From the NCBI GenBank assembly GCA_964483245.1, contig CAZABP010000001.1, positions 174,077 to 238,076 of the forward strand: DNA of 64,000 nt, read 5' to 3'. Below are positions 51,622 to 58,815 of the stretch, piece after piece (within the stretch, counting starts at the first letter, position 1; the number at the start of each line of letters is the position of its first letter). Source of the DNA: CAZABP01 sp964483245. GTDB taxonomy: Bacteria > Planctomycetota > UBA1135 > UBA2386. The notes below the pieces were generated by a model. The model searched no databases. It was given only the letters and a program-made list of their open reading frames with translations, and had not been told where the DNA came from. The translations under genes and the position numbers were made by a program.

Positions 51622-52068
51622 ATGCGAATCCAGCGCGCCAGCATGCTCGCGGCGAGCCTTCTGCTCGCGATGACGTCGATCGGATGCGAATCCACGATGA
51701 ACTCGATGGAACCTGTTCCTGCGGAGGCGCATGGCGTCAGCGCAGTGCAGTTCGCCGACATCCCGGTCCCGCACGGGATGACGATGCGCGAGCACGAGCA
51801 CCGCAGCTTTTCGGTGCAGGCCGGTTCGCAGTACCGCTTCGCAGAGTTCGTCTACGAGGGGGATCTGTCCGTTGCGGAGATCGGGGCCTACATGACCGAG
51901 CGGATGCCGCAACACGCGTGGCAACAGGTCGATCGCAGCATGCCGGTCCCGGACGTGCAGGTCCTGCGGTTCCGGCGCGGGCGTGAGATCGCCGAGTGCA
52001 GCATCCAGCGCGACGAGAGCACCACCAAGTTGCACGTCACGGTCAAGTCCAGCATCGAATCGAAGTGA
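51622..52068 (+). CDS. Small lipoprotein
   Basis: 148 residues from the ATG at 51622 with GAGGAAC directly upstream. The signal peptide ends in a lipobox (LLAMTSIGC, Cys22). The mature protein is about 127 residues with a pattern of DUF4810-like small lipoproteins: strands SFSVQAGSQYRFAEFVYEGD and a helix SVAEIGAYMTERMPQHAWQQ, then QVLRFRRGREIAECSIQRD. It probably sits on the periplasmic side of a membrane. The cyclophilin gene follows after 49 bases on the same strand and may be co-transcribed. Function unknown. Confidence 0.75.
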   Translation: MRIQRASMLAASLLLAMTSIGCESTMNSMEPVPAEAHGVSAVQFADIPVPHGMTMREHEHRSFSVQAGSQYRFAEFVYEGDLSVAEIGAYMTERMPQHAWQQVDRSMPVPDVQVLRFRRGREIAECSIQRDESTTKLHVTVKSSIESK

Positions 52069-52117
52069 TCCCCCAGCGCCGCGCGCCCGCACGCGCGCGG
52101 TCCTCCACGAGCTGCAG

Positions 52118-53428
52118 ATGACGGAAACCCTCCCCCCCCGCACGGAAGGCCAGATCGGGGCGCCGAACCCGATCGAGATGTTCTGGGACAAGAACCGGCG
52201 CGCGATCCTCGCGCTGCTGGTCGTCCTCTGCCTTGCGCTCGCTGGTTCTTACGCTTGGCAGTATATGCAGCAGGCGGAAAGGGACGATCGCTGGTCCACG
52301 TTCGCTACGGCCGCCAATTTCGATGAAGCGTATTCGGTTGACGGGTCGACGGCGAACACGCTGCGGAATCCCGAACTCGACCGGATGCTCGTGCAGTTCT
52401 CCCCCGGCTGGATGCCGGGCCCGATCGGGTATGCCGTCCGGACCAATCAGGAGCTGCTGACGAAGCTCGAGGATCACCTCGACAACGCGAGCACCGCCGA
52501 CTTGCAGCGCGGGCGCGAGCAGCTGAAGGGCACAGTCGCCGAGCCGTTGCTGATCTGGATCCAGGCCAACCGGGCAGCGGTCGAGCACCGCTACGACGAT
52601 GCGCTGGCGCACCTGACCGAGCTCGAGCAGGGGTTCCCGTCACACTTCCTGACTCGCCCCTCGCCGTATCCAGTGCAGTTCCGCCCGCCGGTCGAGAAGG
52701 AGAAGAAGCCGGGCGAGGCCAAGCCGCCTGAGCAGAAGAACCCGGGCAAGCAGCCCAAGCCGGAGCTCGTGGCGCCGGTCACCGGCAAGTCGCCGGTCGC
52801 GCTGCTGCGCGAGCAGATCGAGACAGAGAAGCGGTTCCGCACCGAGAACCCGCGGCTGTTCGAAGCGCCGGAGCCGGACGCGCAACCGACCGCGGTCGTG
52901 ACAACCAGCGAGGGCGTGTTCAAGATCCGGTTCTACAGCCAGGCCGCACCGGCCGCCGTCGAGAGCTTCTTGAAGCTCGCGCGCGAGGGTTGGTTCGACA
53001 AGATGCGCGTCCACGAGGTCAAGCGGAAGGGGACCAGCAGCGATCCGTTCGCCTCCGGCGATCGGCCGTCTGAGTTCGCCTTCGGACTCCCGGCTTCTCG
53101 CGAGGACGACCGCGGCAAGTGGGTCACGACCGACAAGAGCACCGCAATCCTGGACTTCCCGGACACGAGCCTGAGTCACTTCCCCTACATGGTCTCGTTC
53201 GCACCGGAAGCGGAGGGGAAGTCCTCGGGCGAGCGCGTCTGGATCAACTCGACCGATGCATCGCGGCAGTACGACGGCGACCGGATCGTGTTCGGGCGGG
53301 TCGTCGAAGGCCAGGACGTCGTCGATCGGATCACGCAGACGCTGTTCGCGACGACCGCCGAGGATGAGCGCGGCGAGGGCAAGCCGCGCGACAACATCGA
53401 GATCACGTCGATCGTGATCGAGGGCTGA
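52118..53428 (+). CDS. Membrane-anchored peptidyl-prolyl isomerase (cyclophilin type)
   Basis: 436 residues from the ATG at 52118. One membrane helix (about 28-48, AILALLVVLCLALAGSYAWQ) anchors it, with a helical extracytoplasmic part to about residue 250 that includes a Lys/Pro/Glu linker (EKEKKPGEAKPPEQKNPGKQ). The cyclophilin domain is C-terminal: VVTTSEGVFKIRFYSQAAPA, AVESFLKLAREGWFDKMRVH and the closing DGDRIVFGRVVEGQDVVDRI. The domain is long and lacks some consensus residues of cyclophilin A (the Phe/Met pocket is not conserved), so activity is uncertain. It may act as a periplasmic foldase like SurA/PpiD. It converges on parB, 16 bases between stops. Confidence 0.8.
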   Translation: MTETLPPRTEGQIGAPNPIEMFWDKNRRAILALLVVLCLALAGSYAWQYMQQAERDDRWSTFATAANFDEAYSVDGSTANTLRNPELDRMLVQFSPGWMPGPIGYAVRTNQELLTKLEDHLDNASTADLQRGREQLKGTVAEPLLIWIQANRAAVEHRYDDALAHLTELEQGFPSHFLTRPSPYPVQFRPPVEKEKKPGEAKPPEQKNPGKQPKPELVAPVTGKSPVALLREQIETEKRFRTENPRLFEAPEPDAQPTAVVTTSEGVFKIRFYSQAAPAAVESFLKLAREGWFDKMRVHEVKRKGTSSDPFASGDRPSEFAFGLPASREDDRGKWVTTDKSTAILDFPDTSLSHFPYMVSFAPEAEGKSSGERVWINSTDASRQYDGDRIVFGRVVEGQDVVDRITQTLFATTAEDERGEGKPRDNIEITSIVIEG

Positions 53429-53444
53429 GAACCTCGCCGGGCGC

Positions 53445-54317
53445 CTACTCCGCCTCGGCGAGTCCCTTCAGCTTCCCGTAGATCCGCTCGAACTGCTCGC
53501 GACCGACGCACTCGATCAGGATCTGCGAGCGCTTCTTGCCGTAGCGGATCCGGACCGCCGTCCCGAGCGCCTCGACGAGGTTTTCCTCCAACTCGTTCAG
53601 CCAGACTGGCCGCCCCTTTGCGTCGCGGATCGGCTGCTTCGAGTCGGGCGCCTTCGCAGCATGGTCGCGGACTAGCTGCTCGACCTGACGGACGCTGAGG
53701 CGTTCGCGCACAGCGCGGTCGGCGAGGGTTGCCTGGTGTTCCGACTCCAGGCTGAGCAGCGCGCGGGCATGTCCCATCGACAATGTTCCACGTGAAACCA
53801 TCGTCTGGACCGCGGGAGGCAGCTCCAGCAGGCGCAGGAAGTTCGTCACCGAAGTCCGGTCGAGGCCGACCTGCTTGCCGACATCCTCGTGCGTGGCCTT
53901 GGTCAGCTCCTGCAGCCGCGCGAATGCCTGCGCCTTCTCGATCGGGTTCAGATCGGCTCGCTGCAGGTTCTCGACCAGGCCAAACACCGCTGCGCGCTCG
54001 TCGCTGATCACCTGCACGAGCGCCGGGATCCGCTCGAGCCCGGCGAGCTTCGCTGCGCGCCACCGCCGCTCCCCAGCGACGATCTCGAACCGGTCGCCTG
54101 CCTTCCTGACCAGGATCGGCTGCAGGATGCCTGCCGACCGAATCGATTCAGCCAACTCCTTCAGCTCCGCCTCGGCGAACTCGCGCCGGGGCTGGAACGG
54201 GCTCGGGGCCAGCTTGCCCACCTCGATCTGCCGGACCTCGTCCGCCGCTGCCGCGCCCTGCCCGCCGTCGCCAGGCAGAAAGAAGTCCAACCCACGCCCC
54301 AACTTACGCTCGACCAT
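53445..54317 (-). CDS. parB: Chromosome-partitioning protein ParB
   Basis: 290 residues from the ATG at 54317, six bases after an exact GGAGG. It binds parS sites and, with CTP, spreads on DNA to load the segregation machinery. The start RKLGRGLDFFLPGDGG, the CTP-binding N domain with GERRWRAAK and ENLQRADLNPIEKAQAFARL, the helix-turn-helix HEDVGKQVGLDRTSVTNFLR and a C-terminal dimer region (QILIECVGREQFERIYGKLK) are all present. It overlaps parA by 14 bases. A parS-like palindrome lies inside the gene at 53784-53799, as in B. subtilis spo0J. Confidence 0.95.
   Translation of the reverse strand: MVERKLGRGLDFFLPGDGGQGAAAADEVRQIEVGKLAPSPFQPRREFAEAELKELAESIRSAGILQPILVRKAGDRFEIVAGERRWRAAKLAGLERIPALVQVISDERAAVFGLVENLQRADLNPIEKAQAFARLQELTKATHEDVGKQVGLDRTSVTNFLRLLELPPAVQTMVSRGTLSMGHARALLSLESEHQATLADRAVRERLSVRQVEQLVRDHAAKAPDSKQPIRDAKGRPVWLNELEENLVEALGTAVRIRYGKKRSQILIECVGREQFERIYGKLKGLAEAE
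53784..53799. promoter_or_regulatory. parS-like centromere site inside parB
   Basis: TGTTCCACGTGAAACC differs from the chromosomal parS consensus TGTTTCACGTGAAACA at two positions and keeps the GTGAAAC half and the central CACGTG. It lies in the coding strand of parB. Confidence 0.85.
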
Positions 54318-55038
54318 GCATCACCTCCCTGACTAGCTCGCCGTAGGAGCGGACTCCCATGGCGAACAGGTTGTAATCGAACAGACTGACCCCGTGCGAC
54401 GCCGCCTCTACGAACTGTGCATCGCGGTAGATCACGGTCTCCAGCATTCGGGAGCCAAGGTTCTCACGCAGATCCTCCAGGACCTCGAGCGTGATCGGTT
54501 CGCGCCCGTCGACCATGGTCGCCAGGATCCCGAACAGCTCACCCTGCCCCTCGAACTCGCGCTGTGCCTGCTCGAGGGTCCGCATCATCTGCGACAGCCC
54601 ATGCATGCTGAAGAACTCCGACTGCACCGGGATCAGCACTTGCTGACAGAGCCTGATCCCGGTCCAGCCCCAGATGTCCATTCGCGGCGGGCAGTCGACC
54701 AGCAGCCAGTCGATCCCCTCCTCGCCCAAGTCCTGGGTCAGGCGGAGCAGCGCATCGGCGTCCGGCCTGGCGTCCCGCCCGAGGTTCATCTGCGCACCAG
54801 GCGAGGGGAGGACCCACAACCGCTCCGCCAGCGGCCGCAGCAGGCCCAGGGCGGAGTCTTCGTGAGCCTGGCCGCTTGCCCAGCTCATCCCCTCGACCGC
54901 GAGCGTCGCATTGCCCTGCGGATCGAGGTCCAGCAGCACGACGCGTGCCCCCGCCATCGCAAGGCCGTGCGCGAGGTGGACTGCGGTCGTGGTCTTGCCC
55001 ACGCCACCCTTCTGGTTGGCGAGTGCCAGCGACCTCAC
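54304..55038 (-). CDS. parA: Chromosome-partitioning ATPase ParA/Soj
   Basis: 244 residues from a GTG at 55038, chosen because GGAGGG lies six bases upstream; the longer frame is out of place. The deviant Walker A KGGVGKTT (residues 10-17), the Walker A' VVLLDLDPQGNATL and Walker B WLLVDCPP of the ParA/MinD family are intact. A C-terminal part, VIYRDAQFVEAASHGVSLFD, matches ParA. It uses an ATP-dependent DNA-binding gradient to move ParB-parS complexes. parB follows with a 14-base overlap. No gidA, rnpA or dnaA is visible, so oriC is not shown to be nearby. Confidence 0.95.
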   Translation of the reverse strand: MRSLALANQKGGVGKTTTAVHLAHGLAMAGARVVLLDLDPQGNATLAVEGMSWASGQAHEDSALGLLRPLAERLWVLPSPGAQMNLGRDARPDADALLRLTQDLGEEGIDWLLVDCPPRMDIWGWTGIRLCQQVLIPVQSEFFSMHGLSQMMRTLEQAQREFEGQGELFGILATMVDGREPITLEVLEDLRENLGSRMLETVIYRDAQFVEAASHGVSLFDYNLFAMGVRSYGELVREVMHGRA

Positions 55039-55153
55039 GTAGGTCCCTCCCAGAACCGCGGCGACTGCATCGTGCAGGCCCGCTATCTTGCCGCCGCAAC
55101 GTCGCGATGAGAACGACGCTGACGAGATTCTGCGTGTCACGCAGCCGGCGAAG

Positions 55154-55804
55154 ATGCTGACGCTTGCGTGGCTGCAGCTGCATCGGCTGTGGGGATTCCT
55201 GCCGACCCTACTGATCCTGATCTGGATCGCCGTGACCGCGCTCCAGGAGCCGCCGCTGCTGCGCCGGTTCGAGTACCAGCTGTTCTGGACTGGACTCGAG
55301 GGGATCGCGGTCCTGTTCGCGCTGCTCCTTCCGCTTGCCTGGCTCCTGCAACATGCTGACGGCCGCGACGACGCGCAGCGGCTGATCCGCAACCCGCTGC
55401 GTCATTCGCTCCTAACTGTTTGTGCCCAAGTCGCTTACGGATGCGCGCATGCGATCCTGATCCTCGCCTGCGCCTATGCGCTCGACCGCATTCGAGTCGG
55501 GCCCGTAGGCGCTCCCCCGTTCTGGATCCTGGCGCAACTGCTGCTCGTGCTCGGCTGCGCGGGCGCCTTCGCCAATCTGCTGTGGTGGACGCGGCTCTCC
55601 GCGCCGGTGCTGATCGCACTGTGGATCCTGGCGGTCCTCGCAGGTGCGCTGTGGGGGGCGCCGATCCCGATCCGCCTCCTGTTCTGGCTCGAATCCGCCG
55701 ATCCGAAGCCTCCGGCGCTGCATGCAGTCCTCGCCAGCGTCCTGGCAACCGGCGGAACTATGCTCGGCTGCCTTGCGCTGGCCGGGCGCCGGCGCGGATG
55801 TTGA
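55154..55804 (+). CDS. Multi-spanning membrane protein of unknown function
   Basis: 216 residues from the ATG at 55154; a longer in-frame start at 55088 has a charged, unlikely N-terminus. About six hydrophobic segments: LWGFLPTLLILIWIAVTAL, LEGIAVLFALLLPLAWLL, VAYGCAHAILILACAYAL, ILAQLLLVLGCAGAFANL, APVLIALWILAVLAGALW and ASVLATGGTMLGCLALAG. Loops carry few charges and no known motif. It could be the membrane part of an ABC-2-type transporter, but no ATPase gene is beside it. It is divergent from parA (115 bases between starts) and lies 44 bases before the phosphoesterase gene. Confidence 0.65.
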   Translation: MLTLAWLQLHRLWGFLPTLLILIWIAVTALQEPPLLRRFEYQLFWTGLEGIAVLFALLLPLAWLLQHADGRDDAQRLIRNPLRHSLLTVCAQVAYGCAHAILILACAYALDRIRVGPVGAPPFWILAQLLLVLGCAGAFANLLWWTRLSAPVLIALWILAVLAGALWGAPIPIRLLFWLESADPKPPALHAVLASVLATGGTMLGCLALAGRRRGC

Positions 55805-55848
55805 AGGAACTCGAACCAGCATGAACCCCCGCACCTGAACCTCCGCGC

Positions 55849-56589
55849 ATGCGCATCGGGATCCTCGGCGACATCCACGGCAACATCGAGGCACTCGATG
55901 CCGTGGTGCGCAGCATGCGCGCACAGGACGTGCAGCACTGGGTGCAGGTCGGCGACATCGTCGGCTACGGACCCGAGCCGGCACGCGCGATCGAGATCGT
56001 GCGCGAACTCGGTTGCAGCGTCTGCCTCGGCAACCACGACGCCGCGGTCGTCGGGCTGCTCGACAGCGAGTACTTCAACACGTACGCGCGCCAGGCGATC
56101 GAGTGGACCCGCAAGCAACTCGGCCAGCGGGAGCGCGACTATCTGCAGGGCCTGCCGCTGGTCGTCGAGCACCGGCACTACACGCTGGTACATGGCACGC
56201 TGCACATGCCGGAGCTGTTCGGTTACGTGCTGACGCCGGTCGAGGCGTTCGAGTCGCTACGCCATCAGCGGACCAAGGTCTGCTTCGTCGGCCACTCGCA
56301 CGTGCCGGCCATCTACTTGCAGCGGCATGCCAGCGAGGGGGATCTCGAGGTCCTGTACGACTCCGAGCTCACGGTCGAGACCGAGGGCTACGAGCGCGTC
56401 CTGATGAACGTCGGCAGCGTCGGGCAACCACGGGACGAGGATCCGCGCGCGGCGTACGCGATCTACGACACCGAGACCGGCGAAGCCGCGATCCACCGCG
56501 TCGCGTACGACATCGCAAGCGTGCAGGCGAAGATCCGCGCCGCCGGCCTGCCGAGCGTCCTGGCCGACCGCCTCTCGCTGGGCGTCTAG
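55849..56589 (+). CDS. Calcineurin-like metallophosphoesterase
   Basis: 246 residues from the ATG at 55849. The metal site of the family is complete: GDIHGN (residues 8-13), QVGDIVGYGPEP, GNHDAAV, then VHGTLHMP and the closing FVGHSHVP. These supply the Asp, Asn and His ligands for two metals. The type is that of the YfcE/DUF-type small cytoplasmic phosphodiesterases (similar to MJ0936), which act on model substrates such as bis-pNPP; the physiological substrate is unknown. No signal peptide. It converges with nhaD after 43 bases. Confidence 0.92.
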   Translation: MRIGILGDIHGNIEALDAVVRSMRAQDVQHWVQVGDIVGYGPEPARAIEIVRELGCSVCLGNHDAAVVGLLDSEYFNTYARQAIEWTRKQLGQRERDYLQGLPLVVEHRHYTLVHGTLHMPELFGYVLTPVEAFESLRHQRTKVCFVGHSHVPAIYLQRHASEGDLEVLYDSELTVETEGYERVLMNVGSVGQPRDEDPRAAYAIYDTETGEAAIHRVAYDIASVQAKIRAAGLPSVLADRLSLGV

Positions 56590-56632
56590 CCCGGCGATCC
56601 GCGAACCGCGCTCCGCGGCGCGCGCGCGCCCG

Positions 56633-58009
56633 TCACATCCCGTTCAACAGCACGTGCACGCCGATCGACGCCGCATACCCCAGCGCGATCGCCGGCGTCC
56701 AGCGCAGGTGGCTCGTGAACGTGTACTGCCCGCGCGCCGTCCCCATCAGGGCGACGCCGGCCGCCGAACCGACCGACAGCATCGAGCCGCCGACCCCGGC
56801 CGTCAGCGTCACCAGCAGCCACTCGTTCAGGTTCATCTGCGGATCCATGTTCAGCACCGCGAACATGACCGGCACGTTGTCGATGACCGCGGACGCGACG
56901 CCGACCCCGACGTTCGCCGTGAACGCGCCGAGATCCTGGTACAGGAACTCCGACGTCATCGCGAGATACCCCAGCTCGTTGAGCCCGCCGACGCACATGA
57001 TCACGCCGAAGAAGAACAGCAGCGTGTCCCACTCCACCTCGGCGACGTGCTGGAACACGTCGAAGTCGTTCGCGACCGTGGTCCGGTGGCTGCGCCGGAT
57101 CCGGATGAAGTTGTAGGCCATCAGGTACCCGAGCCCGGTCGTCATGCCGAGGAATGGGGGCAGGTGCAGGTACATGTGGAACACGACCGCGGTCGCGATC
57201 GTGGCGAGGAACAGCAGGATCACGACCCACCAGCCCTCCTTCAGGTGCACTTCCTCCCGCATCGGCTCCGGGCGCAGCTTCGGGACTGCGAAGTGCATGA
57301 TCAGCGCCGGCACCAGCCAGTTGACGATCGACGGCGGGATCAACGCCAGGAACTGCAGCGTCTCGACCTTCTGGGCCTGCCACACCATCAGCGTCGTGAT
57401 GTCGCCGAACGGCGAGAACGCGCCGCCGGCATTGGCAGCGACGACGACGTTGGCGCAGGCCATCGCGATGAAGCGGGGGTGCCCGCGCCCGACCGTCGTC
57501 ACGACGGCACCCATCAGCAGCGCCGTCGTCAGGTTGTCGGCGATCGGCGAGATCACGAACGCCAGCAGGCCGGTCAGCCAGAACACGCCACGCAGACCGA
57601 ATCCGGACGACACGAGCCACGCGTTCAACCGTAGGAACACGTTCCGCTCCGTGATCGCGCTGATGTAGGTCATCGCGACGGTCAGGAACAGGAACAGCGC
57701 GCCGTACTCGGCGACGTGGTGCGAGACCAGGTGGTGGACCGCCTGGTACGGATCCTCGAGCTGGTGCTTGACCCGCTGCTCGAGCAGCGCGCGATCGAAC
57801 CCCTCCGCGCCGATGTACTGGTGCAACGCCAGCGCGACGAAGATCCAGATCACGCCCGCCGCCGCGATGACCGGCTTCGACTTGCGCAGATGGATCACGT
57901 CTTCCATGACCACCAGCGCATAGGCGCCGCAGAAGACGAGGAGGCTCGCCAAGGCGAAGCCGCTGGACGTGAGATCGAGCGCTGCTTCGAAGATGTTCGC
58001 GGCGGTCAC
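56633..58009 (-). CDS. nhaD: NhaD-type sodium/proton antiporter
   Basis: 458 residues from a GTG at 58009. About a dozen membrane helices with typical NhaD motifs: the conserved EDVIHLRKSKPVI near the N-terminus, TERNVFLRLNAWLV, ISPIADNLTTALLMGAVVTT (the core Asp/Asn with Thr), NVVVAANAGGAFSPFGDITT, and SVGSAAGVALMGTARG at the C-terminal end. NhaD belongs to the IT superfamily and exports Na+ and Li+ in exchange for protons. Its presence suggests a marine, saline or alkaline habitat. The acidic residues expected for transport are in place. It is alone on the minus strand between the phosphoesterase and SWIM genes. Confidence 0.93.
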   Translation of the reverse strand: MTAANIFEAALDLTSSGFALASLLVFCGAYALVVMEDVIHLRKSKPVIAAAGVIWIFVALALHQYIGAEGFDRALLEQRVKHQLEDPYQAVHHLVSHHVAEYGALFLFLTVAMTYISAITERNVFLRLNAWLVSSGFGLRGVFWLTGLLAFVISPIADNLTTALLMGAVVTTVGRGHPRFIAMACANVVVAANAGGAFSPFGDITTLMVWQAQKVETLQFLALIPPSIVNWLVPALIMHFAVPKLRPEPMREEVHLKEGWWVVILLFLATIATAVVFHMYLHLPPFLGMTTGLGYLMAYNFIRIRRSHRTTVANDFDVFQHVAEVEWDTLLFFFGVIMCVGGLNELGYLAMTSEFLYQDLGAFTANVGVGVASAVIDNVPVMFAVLNMDPQMNLNEWLLVTLTAGVGGSMLSVGSAAGVALMGTARGQYTFTSHLRWTPAIALGYAASIGVHVLLNGM

Positions 58010-58113
58010 GGATCGGGACGAGGCGCAGGGGACCGGGGGGGCGGCGGGCTGATGATGCGTGCGTCCGCATCATTTGCCAGCGCTTCCGCCGGCGTCCAGG
58101 AGAGAACCGACCG

Positions 58114-58815
58114 CTATTCCGCGACCAGTCCTTCGACCGCGGCCGCGGCCGCTGCGACGAGGTCCGGCGGCAGCAGACCGAGCAGCCGCGCGACCTGCTC
58201 CCGCGTCAGCACGTACTCGAGGTCCCCCTCCTCACCCTCGGGGAACAGCAGCGGTTCCTCGACCGCCGCATAGGCGAGCGCCGGATGCCGTTCGTCCGGC
58301 TGCTCGGTGCTCGCGCGCGCGAGCAGGTCGTGCAGATCCAGTCCACGCAGCGCCAGCAGCAGGTACGGCTTCTCGTCCAGCCGGCGTGCGAACAGCTCGT
58401 GCAGCGCCAGCGCATGCCGGCACGGCTGGACCGGCTCCCCGCAGGTGCAGCCGCTGGACACCCGGCGCGCCTCGGGGAACAGCGGCTCGCCAGAGATCCG
58501 CGCCACGAGCCGATCGAACGAGCGCGGCACCCGCCCCGCCTCCAGCGCATGGATCATCGAAGGGCTGCGCCGCATGACGCGCGCGACCTGCGGCCAGATC
58601 CGGCTCTGCAGCGTCGGCACGCGCACGCTGACTTCGTGGATCGAGCCCATCGCCCCTTCCATCTCCGCCTGGATCGCGCCGCCGCGCACGCGCAGGTTCG
58701 GATTGCGCACCGACGGCAACGTCGCGAGCGCCTGCTCGAGCCGGCGCGGATCGATCCCGCGGTTCGCCTCGCGACGCCAGCGCTCGCCGAGACTGACCGG
58801 ACGGCGTTCGGTCAC
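58114..58815 (-). CDS. SWIM zinc-finger protein partnered with SNF2
   Basis: 233 residues from a GTG in a GTGA overlap with the SNF2 gene. The SWIM motif CxCx(n)CxH is present as CTCGEPVQPCRHALAL near residue 115. The N-terminal part (PVSLGERWRREANRGIDPRR) contains a basic segment that may bind DNA, and the C-terminus is acidic. Pairs of a SWIM protein and a SNF2-family ATPase are widespread in bacteria. The SWIM protein is thought to be a DNA- or protein-binding partner of the remodeller, but the biological role is not established. Confidence 0.85.
   Translation of the reverse strand: MTERRPVSLGERWRREANRGIDPRRLEQALATLPSVRNPNLRVRGGAIQAEMEGAMGSIHEVSVRVPTLQSRIWPQVARVMRRSPSMIHALEAGRVPRSFDRLVARISGEPLFPEARRVSSGCTCGEPVQPCRHALALHELFARRLDEKPYLLLALRGLDLHDLLARASTEQPDERHPALAYAAVEEPLLFPEGEEGDLEYVLTREQVARLLGLLPPDLVAAAAAAVEGLVAE

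Noticed and set aside
53445..55038. parAB as a plasmid partition locus
   Set aside because: Housekeeping neighbours (dapF, rnhC, cox genes), a chromosomal parS-type site and ParB of chromosomal type argue for the chromosome.
53445..56589. oriC next to parAB
   Set aside because: No dnaA, gidA or rnpA and no DnaA-box cluster could be seen; closeness to the origin is not shown.
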